This document shows, in pieces, positions 14,829-23,779 of a stretch of 64,000 nt of DNA. The stretch comes from Shimia sediminis (GTDB lineage Bacteria; Pseudomonadota; Alphaproteobacteria; Rhodobacterales; Rhodobacteraceae). Location of the stretch: positions 1 to 64,000 of the forward strand of contig NZ_RYZK01000011.1 in assembly GCF_003990645.1 (NCBI RefSeq), read 5' to 3'. The position numbers and the translations under genes are program-made. The notes beneath the pieces were generated by a model, which was given only the letters and a program-made list of their open reading frames with translations, was not told where the DNA came from and did no database searches. How positions within the stretch are numbered: position 1 is the first letter of the stretch; each line of letters begins with the position of its first letter.

Positions 14829-16478
14829 ATGACACACGCAGATGACGTCTGGACGGGGGGATCCGTGCTGACCATGGACCCGGCCCGTCCAATGGCCGAA
14901 GCCCTTGCAACCAAGGAGGGGCGGCTGATTGCCGTGGGCAGCACCCCGGACGTGCTGAACCTGGTGGGGCCCGGCACCAAGGTGCACGACCTGCATGGGC
15001 AATTCGTGATGCCCGGTCTTGTCGAGAGCCACAGCCATGCACTCTGGGGGGCCTGTCGCACGCTGTATGACATCTATGTCGGGTTTGACGCCAGCCTGTC
15101 CGATCTGCTGGAGGCCGTTCGGCAGCGGTGTCAGCAGAACAGCCCCGATCAGGTGGTCTATGGTGGCCCGTGGCGTCCGGTCATGCGTGCCGAGATGGGG
15201 GCCAATCCCCGCGCGCTGCTTGATGCCATTTCGACAGAGCACACGATCATCCTGCACGACGCCAGCCAGCATCTTTTGTGGTGCAATTCGCGCGCGCTGG
15301 AGCGGGCGGGGCTTGGGGATGACGTCGCCGATATTCCGGGCGGTGTCATCGAGCGTGATCCGGCCAGCGGTGCGCCCAATGGTGTTCTGGCAGAGGCCGC
15401 CACAGCCCCGGCGCGGGCGCTGGTCCAGCGCAGCGATGCGCAATTGGCCGAGGCGTTGCGCGAGGCCATGCGTTACTTCTGCAGTCTTGGCATCACGGCC
15501 TTCAAAGAGCCGATGGCCTTTGAAGAGGAGCTGCGCACCTATCAGGCTGCGGACCTGCGTGGTGACCTAACCATCCATATGGCGGCGCATATCGTGCATT
15601 CCAGCCCGCTTGGCGGTGATCTTGTGCCCTTTGACAGAATGGATGACCTCCGCCGCACCTATTCCAGCGCGAACCTGCGGCTGGACTTTGCCAAGCTGTT
15701 TCTGGATGGCGTCGCGCCAGGGTTCACCGCCTCGTTCATCGATCCTTATGTTGCCGAGAGCGGGTACGATGTGGCGTCGCACGATCCCGACGCAACCTTG
15801 TTGATTGCTCCGGCAGAGCTGAACCAAATGCTGATCGAGCTGGATCAGCGGGGATACACCGTCAAGATGCACGCCGTTGGTGACAATGCCATTCGCACAG
15901 GCCTGGATGCGATTGCTGCCGCGCGACAGGTCAACGGGCACAGTGGCCTGCGTCATGAAATCGCGCATTCGAACTATGTCTCGGACAGGGACCTGCCGCG
16001 GTTTCGGGCCTTGGGGGCGGTGGCAGAGCAATCTCCGAAAATGTGGTATCCGAACCCCGGCACGCCGGTTCAGATCGCCTTTTTGGGAGAGGAACGCGTC
16101 CAGAGGAACCACCGGATAGCAGATCTGCTGACCCATGAGGCCGAATTGATCTATGGGTCTGACTGGCCGGCTGCCGCTCCGGACGCCAACCCATGGACCG
16201 GCCTGTCAGGCATGCTGACGCGCCGCAACACGGACCCGGCCTATCCGGGTGTTCTGGCACCCGAGCAGGCTATCTCGCTTTCTCATGCCTTGCCGATCTT
16301 TACGCAGAACGGCGCGCGTTCGCTGGGCATGGAGCAGGAGACCGGGTCTTTGACGGTGGGGAAATGGGCCGACTTCATCGTTCTGGACAAGGCTTTGGCG
16401 GATGTTACGCCGGCTGAGCTGGCGGCCACCCAGCCGAGGGCAACGATTTGCAGGGGGCAGATCGTCCATCACGCGTAA
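14829..16478 (+). CDS. YtcJ-like metal-dependent amidohydrolase
   Basis: 549 residues. The N-terminal beta-sandwich start GGSVLTMDPARPMAEALATK is followed by the metal motif HSH in MPGLVESHSHALWG. Later His residues sit at MHAVGDNAIRT and HEIAHSNYVS, and the final Asp at GSDWPAAAPDANPW. This is the order of the amidohydrolase superfamily, YtcJ branch, which cleaves amide or ester bonds using one or two metal ions. It ends the island, 32 bp after the sulfatase, and probably carries out the step before or after desulfation. Confidence 0.88.
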   Translation: MTHADDVWTGGSVLTMDPARPMAEALATKEGRLIAVGSTPDVLNLVGPGTKVHDLHGQFVMPGLVESHSHALWGACRTLYDIYVGFDASLSDLLEAVRQRCQQNSPDQVVYGGPWRPVMRAEMGANPRALLDAISTEHTIILHDASQHLLWCNSRALERAGLGDDVADIPGGVIERDPASGAPNGVLAEAATAPARALVQRSDAQLAEALREAMRYFCSLGITAFKEPMAFEEELRTYQAADLRGDLTIHMAAHIVHSSPLGGDLVPFDRMDDLRRTYSSANLRLDFAKLFLDGVAPGFTASFIDPYVAESGYDVASHDPDATLLIAPAELNQMLIELDQRGYTVKMHAVGDNAIRTGLDAIAAARQVNGHSGLRHEIAHSNYVSDRDLPRFRALGAVAEQSPKMWYPNPGTPVQIAFLGEERVQRNHRIADLLTHEAELIYGSDWPAAAPDANPWTGLSGMLTRRNTDPAYPGVLAPEQAISLSHALPIFTQNGARSLGMEQETGSLTVGKWADFIVLDKALADVTPAELAATQPRATICRGQIVHHA

Positions 16479-16503
16479 AACTGCCGAAGACGGACAAAGA
16501 GAA

Positions 16504-16530
16504 CCCCGGGAGTTACCCGGGGCTTTCTGG
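16504..16530. terminator. Strong hairpin between convergent amidohydrolase and clpB genes
   Basis: CCCCGGG (16504-16510) and CCCGGGG (16516-16522) form a perfect GC stem with a 5-nt loop AGTTA. CTTTCTGG follows on the plus strand and TTCTCTTTG on the minus strand. It lies between two converging genes and can serve both. Confidence 0.8.
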
Positions 16531-16545
16531 TTACTGGTCAGGCCA

Positions 16546-19161
16546 TCAATGCACCACGGCATCGTCCGGTTTGGGGTTGTCGGATGACCCCACCCGGTCG
16601 CCGATGATCAACCCCTCGGCGCTGGCGGTGACGGGGACGATATCGCCGTCCTTGATGTCACCGGACAAAAGCGCCTCGGCCAATGGGTTTTGCAGGGCCC
16701 GTTGGATCACGCGTTTCAGCGGACGGGCACCAAAGACCGGATCATAGCCTTCGTCAGCGAGCCATTTCTTGGCGTCCTCGTCCAGCGTGATCTCAATCTT
16801 GCGACCAGCCAGACGTTTGCGCAGGCGGGCAAGCTGGATGTCGACGATGCCGTCCATATCCGCGCGGGCAAGACGGTCGAAGATGATCGTCTCATCAAGG
16901 CGGTTCAGGAACTCGGGCCGGAAATGGGCGCGCACGGCGTCCATGACATTGCGGCGGGCGTCCGAAGCATCCGCCCCTTCGGGCAGTTGGCTGAGCGCCT
17001 GAGACCCGAGGTTCGACGTCAGGATGATCAGCGTTTGCTTGAAGTCGACGGTGCGGCCCTGACCATCGGTCAGCACGCCATCGTCAAGCACCTGAAGGAG
17101 CACGTTGAAGACATCCGGATGTGCCTTTTCGACCTCGTCAAACAGCACCACCTGATAGGGGCGGCGGCGCACGGCTTCGGTCAGGACACCGCCTTCGTCA
17201 TAGCCGACATAGCCCGGAGGCGCGCCGATCAGACGGGCGACGGCGTGTTTCTCCATGAACTCGGACATGTCGATGCGGACCATCGCGTTGTCGTCGTCAA
17301 AGAGGAACTCGGCCACGGCCTTGGTCAGTTCGGTTTTCCCCACACCCGTCGGCCCAAGGAAGAGGAACGAGCCTAGGGGGCGGTTCTCATCATTCAGGCC
17401 TGCGCGGGCGCGGCGCACGGCGTTCGACAGCGCAGTCACAGCCGAGTTCTGGCCGATGACGCGGGCGTGCAGGTCATCTTCCATCCGCAGGAGTTTCTCG
17501 CGTTCGCCTTCGAGCATTTTCGAGGTCGGGATGCCGGTCCAGCGCTCGACCACAAGGGCGATCTGTTCCGGGCGCACGGCCTCTTCGATGGTCAGTTCAG
17601 ACCCGGCCTGTTCGGCCTCTTCCAGCTTTTTCTCGAGCTCGGGGATGACGCCGTAAGACAGCTCACCGGCCTTGGCGAGGTTGCCCTCGCGCTTGGCGAT
17701 TTCCAGCTCGGCGCGGGCCTGATCGAGGGTCTCTTTCAGGTCACGGGCCGAGGCCAGCTTATCGCGGCCAGCCTGCCAGTTGGCGGTCATCTCGGACGAC
17801 TTGTCCTGCAGGTCGGCGAGGTCTTTCTGGAGCGTTTCCAGACGGTCCTTGGAGGCCTGATCGTCCTCGAGCTTCAACGCCTCTTCCTCGATCTGCATTT
17901 GCAGGATCTGACGGTCGAGCGCGTCGAGTTCTTCGGGCTTGGAGTCGACCTCCATGCGCAGACGGGCCGCAGCTTCATCGACAAGGTCGATGGCCTTGTC
18001 CGGCAGGAATCGGTCGGTGATGTAGCGGTTCGACAAGGTCGAAGCGGCCACAAGCGCCGAGTCAGCGATACGGACCCCGTGGTGGAGTTCGTATTTCTCT
18101 TTGATCCCGCGCAGGATCGAGATGGTGTCTTCGACCGTGGGTTCCTCGATGATGACCGGCTGAAAGCGACGGGCCAGAGCCGCGTCTTTTTCCACGTATT
18201 TGCGGTACTCATCCAAGGTTGTGGCGCCAATACAGTGCAGTTCCCCGCGGGCAAGCGCCGGTTTGATGAGGTTGGCCGCGTCCATTGCGCCCTCGGATTT
18301 ACCGGCGCCGACAAGGGTGTGCATCTCGTCAATGAAGAGGATGATTTCGCCTGCTGCTTCAGTGACTTCGGTGAGAACCGCCTTGAGGCGCTCTTCGAAT
18401 TCGCCACGGTATTTGGCACCGGCAATCAGCGCGCCCATGTCGAGGGCGAGCAGTTTCTTGTTCTTGAGAGATTCAGGAACGTCGCCATTGACGATGCGCA
18501 GGGCCATGCCCTCGGCAATCGCGGTTTTACCGACGCCGGGTTCCCCGATCAGGACCGGGTTGTTCTTGGTCCGACGGCTGAGAACCTGCATGGCGCGGCG
18601 GATTTCATCGTCGCGACCAATAATGGGGTCAATCTTGCCCTCGGCCGCGGCATCGGTCAGGTCGCGCGCGTATTTCTTGAGGGCATCATAACCCTCTTCC
18701 GCGCTGGCCGAGTCGGCGGTGCGGCCCTTGCGGATGTCGTTGATCGCACCGTTCAGGGCCTGGGCATTCACAGCCCCGGATTCCAGGGCGTCTTTGGCCT
18801 TGGATTTGACCATCACCAGTGCCATCAGGATACGCTCGACCGGGACAAAGCTGTCACCGGCTTTCTTGGCGATCTTCTCGGCCTCGCCCAACACCTTGGC
18901 TGTGGCATTGTCGAGATAAGGCTGCCCGGTGTCACCGGAGACCTGGGGGATTTTGGTGATGGCGGTGTCGACGGCATCGCGCACGCGCTGGGGCGCGCCA
19001 CCGGCACGTTTGATGAGGTTGGCGGCAAGCCCCTGCTCATCATCCATCAGTGCTTTCAACAGATGCTCGGGCACCAGTCGCTGGTGGTTTTCCCGCATGG
19101 CGATCGTCTGTGCTGCTTGAATGAAACCGCGCGACCGCTCGGTGAACTTGGATAAGTCCAT
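16546..19161 (-). CDS. clpB: ClpB protein disaggregase
   Basis: 871 residues, full length for ClpB. It begins with the Clp-N repeat domain ([18 protein letters not shown]). The first AAA+ module has Walker [14 protein letters not shown] and Walker [15 protein letters not shown] middle coiled-coil propeller (about 405-525) and a second module with [10 protein letters not shown] and [14 protein letters not shown] follow. It works with DnaK to extract proteins from aggregates. The start is preceded by AAAAGGAG. It is a stand-alone gene, usually heat-induced; no confident sigma-32-type promoter could be picked out. Confidence 0.98.
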   Translation of the reverse strand: MDLSKFTERSRGFIQAAQTIAMRENHQRLVPEHLLKALMDDEQGLAANLIKRAGGAPQRVRDAVDTAITKIPQVSGDTGQPYLDNATAKVLGEAEKIAKKAGDSFVPVERILMALVMVKSKAKDALESGAVNAQALNGAINDIRKGRTADSASAEEGYDALKKYARDLTDAAAEGKIDPIIGRDDEIRRAMQVLSRRTKNNPVLIGEPGVGKTAIAEGMALRIVNGDVPESLKNKKLLALDMGALIAGAKYRGEFEERLKAVLTEVTEAAGEIILFIDEMHTLVGAGKSEGAMDAANLIKPALARGELHCIGATTLDEYRKYVEKDAALARRFQPVIIEEPTVEDTISILRGIKEKYELHHGVRIADSALVAASTLSNRYITDRFLPDKAIDLVDEAAARLRMEVDSKPEELDALDRQILQMQIEEEALKLEDDQASKDRLETLQKDLADLQDKSSEMTANWQAGRDKLASARDLKETLDQARAELEIAKREGNLAKAGELSYGVIPELEKKLEEAEQAGSELTIEEAVRPEQIALVVERWTGIPTSKMLEGEREKLLRMEDDLHARVIGQNSAVTALSNAVRRARAGLNDENRPLGSFLFLGPTGVGKTELTKAVAEFLFDDDNAMVRIDMSEFMEKHAVARLIGAPPGYVGYDEGGVLTEAVRRRPYQVVLFDEVEKAHPDVFNVLLQVLDDGVLTDGQGRTVDFKQTLIILTSNLGSQALSQLPEGADASDARRNVMDAVRAHFRPEFLNRLDETIIFDRLARADMDGIVDIQLARLRKRLAGRKIEITLDEDAKKWLADEGYDPVFGARPLKRVIQRALQNPLAEALLSGDIKDGDIVPVTASAEGLIIGDRVGSSDNPKPDDAVVH

Positions 19162-19372
19162 CGTTTTCTCCTTTTATAAGCGCCCTGTTCAGATGGTGCC
19201 CGCTTGGCGGCACACCGGGGGTTGGGCCTCGAGCCAAATGTGGCAACTGGGGGCCGAGGGTTCAAGGATCTGGATCAAAAATGACCCCGGTTTTGAGCAA
19301 AAATTGACACAATGCGCCAGTAGATTGTCGGACACAGGATCGGCTTCTGATCCGTTATGAGTGGGTAAAAGT

Positions 19373-19639
19373 ATGTATGTTGACGCGATAGAAATCACAG
19401 AGATTCCCGTGGTGGAAACACCGGAGCGTGCGCGCGCCAGTGTCGCCTTTATGTCGTATGAACGGCAGGTACAGGTGATGTGTGATCTGCGCGAGGCGCC
19501 TGAGGCTTCGTCGCTGAAGCGACGTGCCGCCCTGGTGCGTGAAGCTTTGCGGCAATTGCGCCGGATGCCCGAGTTCCGCGCCGGTCGCACAGCGTTGGAG
19601 TTCCGTACAGGCCTGATCCCCGACGAAGCGCAAGGCTGA
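19373..19639 (+). CDS. Small conserved-looking hypothetical protein
   Basis: 88 residues from the ATG at 19373; a GTG 12 bp upstream in frame is an alternative start. Acidic N-terminus (VDAIEITEIPVVETPERARAS), then a basic helical region (SLKRRAALVREALRQLRRMP). No signal peptide, membrane segment or known motif. It is read divergently from clpB and 40 bp before a membrane-protein gene on the same strand. Function unknown. Confidence 0.55.
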   Translation: MYVDAIEITEIPVVETPERARASVAFMSYERQVQVMCDLREAPEASSLKRRAALVREALRQLRRMPEFRAGRTALEFRTGLIPDEAQG

Positions 19640-19679
19640 AACACTGGACAGACCCCGCTGGTCGCACCAGAATGGGGTC

Positions 19680-20411
19680 ATGTCACGATTGGCCGACATT
19701 CGCGCACGCTCGACCTGGCGCGACATTCTTGAAGGACAGCTGCAGCACGCCGCCATTGCGGTGCTGATGGTGGCCGGAGCCTGTGCGCTGATGCAGGCAC
19801 CTGAGCCGGGGGCGCATCTGTTGTGGCTGAGTGCACCCCAATGGGCGGCGGTGTCGATCGCCCTGGCGGTGGTGCATCAGGTGATCGTGGCCATTGTGTT
19901 TCGCCTGCAATTGCACAGAAATCTGATATCGCGCCTGTTTGGTGACAAGGACATTCAACGCTGGAGCGCGCTGTTCATGCCATTTCTTGTAGCGCGCCCG
20001 ATCACGGTGATTCTGACCGGTTGGGCTGACACGGTGCCGATTGGTCTGCCGCCCGTGGTCCAATGGGTGGTGGGGGCCATGTTGGTGGTGCTGGCGATTG
20101 TCACCATGCATTCGGTTCTGAAGCATTTCACCCTGCGGCGCGCCGTGGGCGGAGACCATTTCCGCGATGAGATCGCCGCCATGCCGATGGTGCGTCAGGG
20201 CATGTTCCGATACACCGACAATGCCATGTACGGGATTGTCTTTGGCGGGCTTTGGGGCATTGCGCTGTTGTTTGACAGCTGGAATGCGCTGGTACTGGCG
20301 CTGTTTCAACAGGCCTATATCTGGGTGCACATGTATTGCACCGAAAAACCCGACATGGAGTGGATCTATGGCAACCGCTCCAGGGTTGCCGCGCCGCGCG
20401 TTGACCGTTAG
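19680..20411 (+). CDS. Integral membrane protein, possibly phospholipid/isoprenylcysteine methyltransferase-like
   Basis: 243 residues with about five to six hydrophobic segments. The C-terminal part, FRYTDNAMYGIVFGGLWGIA then YIWVHMYCTEKPDMEWIYG, has the layout of the PEMT/ICMT methyltransferase C-terminus: a tyrosine-rich segment, a helix pair, then a charged E/D-rich end that binds S-adenosylmethionine. The match is by pattern and not certain. It stands 40 bp upstream of pyrF on the same strand and may be cotranscribed. Confidence 0.6.
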   Translation: MSRLADIRARSTWRDILEGQLQHAAIAVLMVAGACALMQAPEPGAHLLWLSAPQWAAVSIALAVVHQVIVAIVFRLQLHRNLISRLFGDKDIQRWSALFMPFLVARPITVILTGWADTVPIGLPPVVQWVVGAMLVVLAIVTMHSVLKHFTLRRAVGGDHFRDEIAAMPMVRQGMFRYTDNAMYGIVFGGLWGIALLFDSWNALVLALFQQAYIWVHMYCTEKPDMEWIYGNRSRVAAPRVDR

Positions 20412-20450
20412 AACGCGGCAGATTTCCGCCTCAAACCTCGGGAGAACCCC

Positions 20451-21149
20451 ATGACCGCAGATGACCGCCTGATCGTCGCCCTTGACGTGCCCAACGCCCT
20501 GGACGGGCTGAAGCTGGCCGAAACCCTTGGGGACAGCGTTTCGTTCTACAAGATCGGGCTGGGGATGCTGACCGGGGGTGGGCTGGCGCTGGCCAATGAG
20601 CTGAAGGGCGAACACGGCAAGCGCATCTTTCTGGACATGAAGCTGTTCGACATTGGCGCCACGGTCGAGGCGGCGGTACGCGGGCTGGCACAGTTCGATC
20701 TGGATTTCCTGACGGTGCATGGCGACCCTCACGTGGTGAAGGCCGCAAAAGAGGGCGCTACGGGCAAGGATCTGAAGATTCTGGCGGTGACCATCCTGAC
20801 CTCGCTGGATCGGGCTGATCTGGACGGGGCGCTGATCAAACCCGGTGAGATCAAGGATCTGGTGCAGGAACGTGCGGGCAAGGCATTTGAAGCGGGTGCG
20901 GATGGGGTCATTGCCTCGCCGCAAGAGGCCGCTTTGATCCGGGCGCTGCCCGAAAGCGCAGGGCGGCTGATCGTGACGCCGGGCGTGCGGCCCACGGGTG
21001 CGGCGCTGGGGGATCAGAAACGCGTGGCCACCCCGGCCAGCGCAATATCGGACGGTGCCGACCACATTGTAGTGGGGCGCCCGGTCTGGCAGGCTGAGAA
21101 CCCACGCACAGCTGCCGAGGCAATTGTGGCCGAGCTGGCGTCGATCTAG
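20451..21149 (+). CDS. pyrF: Orotidine 5'-phosphate decarboxylase
   Basis: 232 residues, normal length. It starts after GGGAGAACCCC. The catalytic Asp-Lys-Asp motif is clear in FLDMKLFDIGATV, and the phosphate-binding end reads VTPGVRPTGAALGDQKRVATPA followed by DHIVVGRPVW. It catalyses the last step of UMP synthesis. It is placed after the membrane protein and before a large inverted repeat that separates it from the convergent NUDIX gene. Confidence 0.97.
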   Translation: MTADDRLIVALDVPNALDGLKLAETLGDSVSFYKIGLGMLTGGGLALANELKGEHGKRIFLDMKLFDIGATVEAAVRGLAQFDLDFLTVHGDPHVVKAAKEGATGKDLKILAVTILTSLDRADLDGALIKPGEIKDLVQERAGKAFEAGADGVIASPQEAALIRALPESAGRLIVTPGVRPTGAALGDQKRVATPASAISDGADHIVVGRPVWQAENPRTAAEAIVAELASI

Positions 21150-21188
21150 GGGCCTTGCCCCTCTGAGCCTGACGGCTCATTCACCCCA

Positions 21189-21246
21189 GAGTATTTTCGG
21201 CGACATGAAGCAAGGGACCCCTCTCTTCATTTCGCCATAAATACTC
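21189..21246. repeat. Large imperfect inverted repeat in the pyrF/NUDIX convergent gap
   Basis: The left arm 21189-21210 and right arm 21225-21246 match in inverted orientation at 19 of 22 positions around a 14-nt loop. The core of the right arm is CTTCATTTCGCC then AAATACTC. The right arm overlaps the NUDIX stop codon. A third related copy, CTTCATCTTGCC then AAAATACTC, occurs at 63831-63852. This points to a dispersed REP-like intergenic element which, as a pair, can act as a bidirectional terminator or mRNA-stabilising hairpin. Confidence 0.65.
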
Positions 21247-21682
21247 AAATCGACAGGTCGGTAAGGTAGTCGTTCAGCCGCTCCTGAAACTGCGGGATCG
21301 CCTTAGGGCGTGTGAGATAGGTGCGGGGTGCGATCAATTCATAGCGCTGACCTTCGGCTCCGAACTGGATGTCGGCGGCGGCTGAAGCGGGGATGTGGGC
21401 TGCAAAGAACCAAAAGGCGCGGTCCTTGCGCCGGTATAGGCGCCCCCAGGTCAGCACGGTTTCGGGCAGGATCAGGCCAATCTCTTCATGGGTTTCCCGC
21501 AAGGCGCATTGCGGGCCGGTTTCCTGTCCCTCGCGCCCGCCGCCGGGCAGGTCCCAATGTGCAGGCCATGGGATGTCGGGCCTGTCATCGCGCAGGATGG
21601 TGACAAGCATCCTCCCGACAAAAAGTGCCAGTTTGGCACCGTGAAAGTCGGTGTCGTCGTGGCGGTCAAATGATACACTCAT
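21245..21682 (-). CDS. NUDIX hydrolase
   Basis: 145 residues from the ATG at 21682, chosen because it leaves room for the divergent dinB start. The NUDIX box is visible as GGGREGQETGPQCALRETHE then EIGL, with the catalytic R-E-x2-E-E glutamates. Family members hydrolyse nucleoside diphosphate derivatives such as oxidised dNTPs or NDP-sugars; the substrate cannot be read from sequence. Sharing the upstream region with dinB hints at a nucleotide-pool or mutation-avoidance role, but this is inference. Confidence 0.88.
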   Translation of the reverse strand: MSVSFDRHDDTDFHGAKLALFVGRMLVTILRDDRPDIPWPAHWDLPGGGREGQETGPQCALRETHEEIGLILPETVLTWGRLYRRKDRAFWFFAAHIPASAAADIQFGAEGQRYELIAPRTYLTRPKAIPQFQERLNDYLTDLSI

Positions 21683-21713
21683 ACCCAAATCACCCTGATC
21701 CGAGGCCCCGTTC

Positions 21714-22967
21714 ATGCCTGCGCTGTGCCGCGATTGCCTGACCCAGTTTGAAACGCAAGGGCGTTGCCCTACCTGCGGGTCGCTGCGCGTGTCGCGGCAT
21801 GACGAGCTGTTCGACCTTAGCATCGCCCATATGGATTGCGACGCGTTTTATGCCAGTGTCGAAAAGCGCGACAACCCCGAGATCCGCGACAAGCCGGTGA
21901 TCATAGGTGGCGGCCGGCGGGGTGTTGTCTCGACCGCCTGTTACGTGGCCCGCATTCGCGGCGTGCGTTCGGCGATGCCGATGTTCCAGGCGTTGAAGCT
22001 GTGCCCGGACGCAGTGGTGATCAAGCCGCGCATGAGTCTTTATGTCGAGATCAGCCGCGAGATACGGCAGATGATGGATGAGCTGACGCCGGACGTGGAG
22101 CCGTTGTCGCTGGACGAGGCGTTCATGGACCTGAGCGGTACAGCCAAGCTGCATGGGCGTCCGCCTGCGGTGATGCTTGCGCGGCTGGTGAAGCGGATGA
22201 AGGATGAGTTGGGGCTGACCGGATCCATTGGCCTGAGCCATAACAAGTTCCTGGCCAAGGTGGCCTCGGACCTCGAAAAGCCGCGTGGTTTTAGCGTGAT
22301 TGGCAAAGCAGAAACCGCCGACTTTTTGCACGACAAACCGGTGCGGCTGATCTGGGGGATCGGACCCGTCGCACAAGACTCACTGGACAAGGCGGGGATT
22401 CATACGTTCTCGGACCTCTTGCGCTGGGAGCAGGACGACCTGTCGGCGCGGTTCGGGTCGATGGGCTATCGGCTGTGGCATCTCGCGCGGGGGCAGGACA
22501 AGCGCAAGGTGTCCGCCCATGCGCCGATCAAGTCGATCAGTAACGAGACCACGTTTTTCGAGGATACCGACAGTATCGACATTCTGGATGGCCACATCTG
22601 GCGGCTGTCAGAGAAGGTTTCGGACCGGGCCAAGGCGCGGGGTATGGCGGGGCGCGTGGTGACGCTCAAGCTGAAACGCGCCAATCACAGCCTGATTTCG
22701 CGCCGGGTGGCGCTGCGGGATGCGACGCAGATGGCGGACACGGTTTATCACACCGCGCGAGGACTGTTCGATCAGGTGGGAGATCAGGGGCCCTATCGGT
22801 TGCTGGGGGTGGGCCTTTCGGATTTGGTGGACGAGGAGATTGCCGATCTCAGCGGTGACCTTTTGGATCCACAAGCCACCCAGCGTCGCAAGGCCGAACG
22901 CGCAACGGACGCGATTCGTGAGAAATTTGGATCGGATGCGATCCTCAAGGGACGCGCGATGCGTTAA
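21714..22967 (+). CDS. dinB: DNA polymerase IV (Y-family) with an N-terminal zinc-ribbon-like head
   Basis: 417 residues. The N-terminal CRDC...CPTC pair (C5, C8, C18, C21) is an addition to the standard enzyme, whose own start appears at IAHMDCDAFYASVEKRDNPE. The catalytic acids lie in the first motif and in LSLDEAFMDLS. Little-finger features include LRWEQDDLSARFG. DinB performs low-fidelity translesion synthesis. It is read divergently from the NUDIX gene, and its last four bases overlap the convergent hydrolase gene. No LexA-type operator could be identified with confidence in the 31-bp gap. Confidence 0.93.
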   Translation: MPALCRDCLTQFETQGRCPTCGSLRVSRHDELFDLSIAHMDCDAFYASVEKRDNPEIRDKPVIIGGGRRGVVSTACYVARIRGVRSAMPMFQALKLCPDAVVIKPRMSLYVEISREIRQMMDELTPDVEPLSLDEAFMDLSGTAKLHGRPPAVMLARLVKRMKDELGLTGSIGLSHNKFLAKVASDLEKPRGFSVIGKAETADFLHDKPVRLIWGIGPVAQDSLDKAGIHTFSDLLRWEQDDLSARFGSMGYRLWHLARGQDKRKVSAHAPIKSISNETTFFEDTDSIDILDGHIWRLSEKVSDRAKARGMAGRVVTLKLKRANHSLISRRVALRDATQMADTVYHTARGLFDQVGDQGPYRLLGVGLSDLVDEEIADLSGDLLDPQATQRRKAERATDAIREKFGSDAILKGRAMR

Positions 22968-23779
22968 AGCTCGGCCTCCATCCGGTCGAGCCAATCGCGC
23001 ACAAAACCCGCGAACAGTGCGCGGTTTTCCGGCGCTATGAAGTGGCCGCATCTATCCAGAACGGCAAAGCTCGCGCGCGGGTAATGCAGGAACACGGGCC
23101 AGGCATCTTCGAAACCCACCACAGTGTCCTGTCGCCCTGTCAGGATCAAAGAAGGCTTTTCAAACGGTGCCGTATCCAATGGAAAGCTGAAGGCGTAGTT
23201 GTCAGGTTCCCACAGAACATCATTTGCAGCGCGATCCAGAAGGGCAAGCGCCGGGGCCATGCAGGTGCGGCCCCAATCGGCAAGACCGGCTTTACGGACC
23301 GGCTCTGCCTGGCTCAGGAACTCGGTGCCGGGCCCGGCGAGGTCCCGAAACTCGGGTTCCTCATAAAATGTAACCGGATCGGGCCGCCTGCGCTTGTCAA
23401 AGTCGACCACCGTGGCCGGGGCATTCATCATCACGCCCAGCAGCCGCTTGGGGCATTGGGCGACCATTCCGCGCGCGAGATGCCCGCCGGCGGACATACC
23501 GGAGACAGCGAAAGGCACGTTGGGTGCCACCGCCTCCATGAAGCGCAACGTCACTTCAAGCATGGAGTCCAGCGAGGTCACGCCCGGCATCATCCCCGTG
23601 CGCCCATGGCCCGGCAGGTCGGGATAGATACGCTGCCAGCCAGAGCGGCCGTGAAAGCATGGCTCCATCTCGTCCATCATATGGCGATTATCAAGATAGC
23701 CGCCGTGCAGCATCAGGACCGGGCGGCCCGCGCCATGGCTTTCATAGTGAATCGTGTGTCCGTTGATCTCGATCTGCAT
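22964..23779 (-). CDS. Alpha/beta-fold hydrolase
   Basis: 271 residues. The oxyanion region LMLHGGYLDNRHM, nucleophile elbow SGMSAGGHLA (catalytic Ser) and terminal DRCGHF (catalytic His) are all present, as in serine esterases and peptidases of this superfamily. Substrate unknown. Its ATG directly abuts the stop of the upstream N-formylglutamate-amidohydrolase-like gene, so the pair is almost certainly one transcript and may act in one degradative pathway. Confidence 0.88.
   Translation of the reverse strand: MQIEINGHTIHYESHGAGRPVLMLHGGYLDNRHMMDEMEPCFHGRSGWQRIYPDLPGHGRTGMMPGVTSLDSMLEVTLRFMEAVAPNVPFAVSGMSAGGHLARGMVAQCPKRLLGVMMNAPATVVDFDKRRRPDPVTFYEEPEFRDLAGPGTEFLSQAEPVRKAGLADWGRTCMAPALALLDRAANDVLWEPDNYAFSFPLDTAPFEKPSLILTGRQDTVVGFEDAWPVFLHYPRASFAVLDRCGHFIAPENRALFAGFVRDWLDRMEAEL

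Noticed and set aside
13381-15042. A 553-codon minus-strand open frame opposite the sulfatase and amidohydrolase
   Set aside because: It spans two unrelated real genes in antisense and shows only Arg/Pro/His-rich shadow composition.
17467-19155. A 562-codon open frame on the plus strand opposite clpB
   Set aside because: It is a GC-rich antisense shadow of a clear, full-length clpB; the translation has no recognisable domain and no ribosome site.
19231-19270. A heat-shock (RpoH-type) promoter for clpB
   Set aside because: CTTGAA is present on the minus strand, but the downstream element (CCACATTTGG region) matches the alphaproteobacterial -10 poorly.
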